This document shows positions 6,389 through 7,120 of a stretch of 7,120 nt of DNA, piece after piece. The notes beneath the pieces are model-generated. The model did no database searches. It saw only the letters and a list, made by a program, of their open reading frames with translations, and was not told where the DNA came from. Position 1 is the first letter of the stretch; each line of letters opens with the position of its first letter. The stretch is from an uncultured Bacteroidota bacterium (GTDB taxonomy: Bacteria; Bacteroidota; Bacteroidia; Flavobacteriales; Flavobacteriaceae). The position numbers and the translations under genes were made by a program. Where the stretch lies: positions 1-7,120 of the forward strand of contig CAILTC010000243.1 of assembly GCA_903837025.1 (NCBI GenBank), read 5' to 3'.

Positions 6389-6883
6389 ATGAAGGACGCT
6401 TTAGAACAATCTTTTGTAGAGCAATTGAAGACCAATCAGAATATAATCCACAAGATTTGTAGGTTGTACACGAATGGCGATGACGCGCACAAGGATTTGT
6501 TTCAGGAAATTACGATTCAGTTATGGAAGGCTTTCCCTAAGTTTCGTGGCGACAGCAAATTTTCGACTTGGGCGTATCGGGTGGCGCTGAATACTGCGAT
6601 TACTTTGTACCGAAAAAGTACGCGTACGGTGCAAACGGTAGATTATGAGAAGCATCAGTTTTTTATAAGCCAAGAGGATTATAATTATGAGGAGGAGGAA
6701 CGGCTTAAGCTCCTATATCAGGCGGTTTATCAACTGAATGATATTGAAAAAGCACTGATTTTCATGTATCTTGAAGACAAGGATTACACAGAAATATCGG
6801 AGACTTTAGGGATTAGCGAGGTGAATGCGCGGGTGAAAATGAATAGAATTAAAGGGAAATTAAAAAAAATATTAAATCCTTAA
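6389..6883 (+). CDS. ECF-type RNA polymerase sigma factor (sigma-70 family)
   Basis: This 164-residue alternative sigma factor would direct RNA polymerase to a specific promoter set. Region 2 is visible at residues about 18-78: DLFQEITIQLWKAFPKF (36-52, the DLxQExxxxxW core-binding pattern) and FSTWAYRVALNTAITLYRK (58-76, promoter melting/-10 contact). A short acidic linker (residues 96-104, QEDYNYEEE) leads to region 4 at about 105-160: LNDIEKALIFMYLEDKDYTE and ISETLGISEVNARVKMNRIK, a helix-turn-helix for the -35 element. There is no N-terminal region 1, as expected for ECF proteins. I chose the ATG at 6389, which gives the usual short lead before region 2. An upstream TTG at 6281 would add 36 residues encoded partly by the structured element and the promoter. 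The gene opens a small cluster with ORFs at 6894 and 7008, the latter probably encoding a partner. The regulon is unknown. Confidence 0.93.
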   Translation: MKDALEQSFVEQLKTNQNIIHKICRLYTNGDDAHKDLFQEITIQLWKAFPKFRGDSKFSTWAYRVALNTAITLYRKSTRTVQTVDYEKHQFFISQEDYNYEEEERLKLLYQAVYQLNDIEKALIFMYLEDKDYTEISETLGISEVNARVKMNRIKGKLKKILNP

Positions 6884-6893
6884 CGATTATGAA

Positions 6894-6992
6894 ATGAGCA
6901 AAATGGAAAATTGGTTACTATCACCAAAAGAAGTTTGCGACTCGAGCTTTTGCGAACAGGCGAAGCAATTATATTTGACCGAAAAAAAATAA
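6894..6992 (+). CDS. Possible small ORF, 32 aa, between sigma factor and next gene
   Basis: This short frame starts with ATG 10 bases after the sigma factor stop and ends with TAA. An internal ATG at 6903 would give 29 residues (MENWLLSPKEVCD...). The peptide has one Trp and two Cys (C15 and C20, CDSSFC) and no membrane segment. Its spacing suits translational coupling within a sigma-factor operon, and its composition is not merely AT-driven. It is in the same frame as the gene at 7008, separated by this single TAA and five codons, so it could instead be the remnant of an N-terminal extension. I do not recognise it, and coding status is uncertain. Confidence 0.4.
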   Translation: MSKMENWLLSPKEVCDSSFCEQAKQLYLTEKK

Positions 6993-7007
6993 AATAAAAA
7001 TCTGCAA

Positions 7008-7120
7008 ATGAAAGAGCTGGATTTACTGAAAAAGGATTGGCAAAAAAACGATGCTTTCGAGCAGGTTTCGGAACAGGATATTTACACGATGTTGCACAAA
7101 AAATCATCATCGGTGGTGAA
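7008..7120 (+). CDS. Start of a gene following the sigma factor (3' end outside window), possible anti-sigma or partner
   Basis: The frame opens with ATG at 7008 and stays open for 37 codons to the window edge. The visible N-terminus, MKELDLLKKDWQKNDAF followed by EQVSEQDIYTMLHKKSSS, is hydrophilic and probably helical. From memory, similar short N-termini precede a membrane segment in flavobacterial hypothetical proteins encoded next to ECF sigma factors, where an anti-sigma role is often supposed; no membrane segment is visible yet. The start follows an A-rich stretch (AAATAAAAATCTGCAA), typical for the group. It lies 124 bp after the sigma stop, with the small ORF in between, and is very probably in the same operon. 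The existence of the gene is likely; its role is inferred from position only. Confidence 0.7.
   Translation, partial: MKELDLLKKDWQKNDAFEQVSEQDIYTMLHKKSSSVV

Noticed and set aside
6241..6435. Minus-strand 64-codon frame over the sigma leader
   Set aside because: It runs through the palindrome and promoter and is opposite the sigma gene; no start context or similarity.
6880..7110. Minus-strand 76-codon frame
   Set aside because: It is antisense to the end of the sigma operon and the partner gene, and its translation resembles nothing known to me.

Overview
The window looks like chromosomal DNA from a member of Flavobacteriaceae, most likely Flavobacterium or a close relative. The grounds are AT-rich sequence with A-rich translation starts instead of Shine-Dalgarno sites, TAnnTTTG-type -7 promoter boxes, a DUF3810 protein (a Bacteroidetes family), and a flavobacterial-looking structured intergenic element. 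I see no phage, insertion sequence, CRISPR, tRNA or rRNA. The content is mostly ordinary housekeeping genes.

Layout, left to right. (1) 2-718 (+): the C-terminal part of an MFS transporter cut by the window edge. (2) 802-912 (+): a 36-residue, one-third lysine small protein, followed by a strong bidirectional terminator hairpin at 946-991 that it shares with the convergent gene. (3) 1010-2470 (-): an M20C aminoacyl-histidine dipeptidase (pepD) with all metal and catalytic residues intact. (4) 2569-3630 (+): a DUF3810 membrane protein with an HExxH motif, divergent from pepD. It meets the next gene tail to tail with 1 bp between the stop codons. (5) 3632-4759 (-): a lactonase-family beta-propeller protein with a signal peptide, downstream of (6) 4815-6119 (-): a type II NADH dehydrogenase; these two may be co-transcribed. 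(7) 6120-6388: a divergent intergenic region with the ndh promoter, a structured element whose centre is a perfect 53-bp palindrome, and a promoter for (8) 6389-6883 (+): an ECF-type sigma factor. After it come a possible 32-codon ORF (6894-6992) and the start of another gene (7008 to the edge), probably the sigma factor's partner or regulator.

Functionally, the minus-strand pair links quinone-reducing NAD(P)H oxidation with an exported propeller protein of unknown substrate. PepD handles intracellular dipeptides. The sigma cluster at the right edge is a regulatory unit only partly visible. No complete new multi-gene system is evident. The points most worth following are the structured palindromic element, the two small ORFs, the Gln replacing the usual acidic residue in the NADH dehydrogenase nucleotide site, and the uncharacterised membrane HExxH protein.
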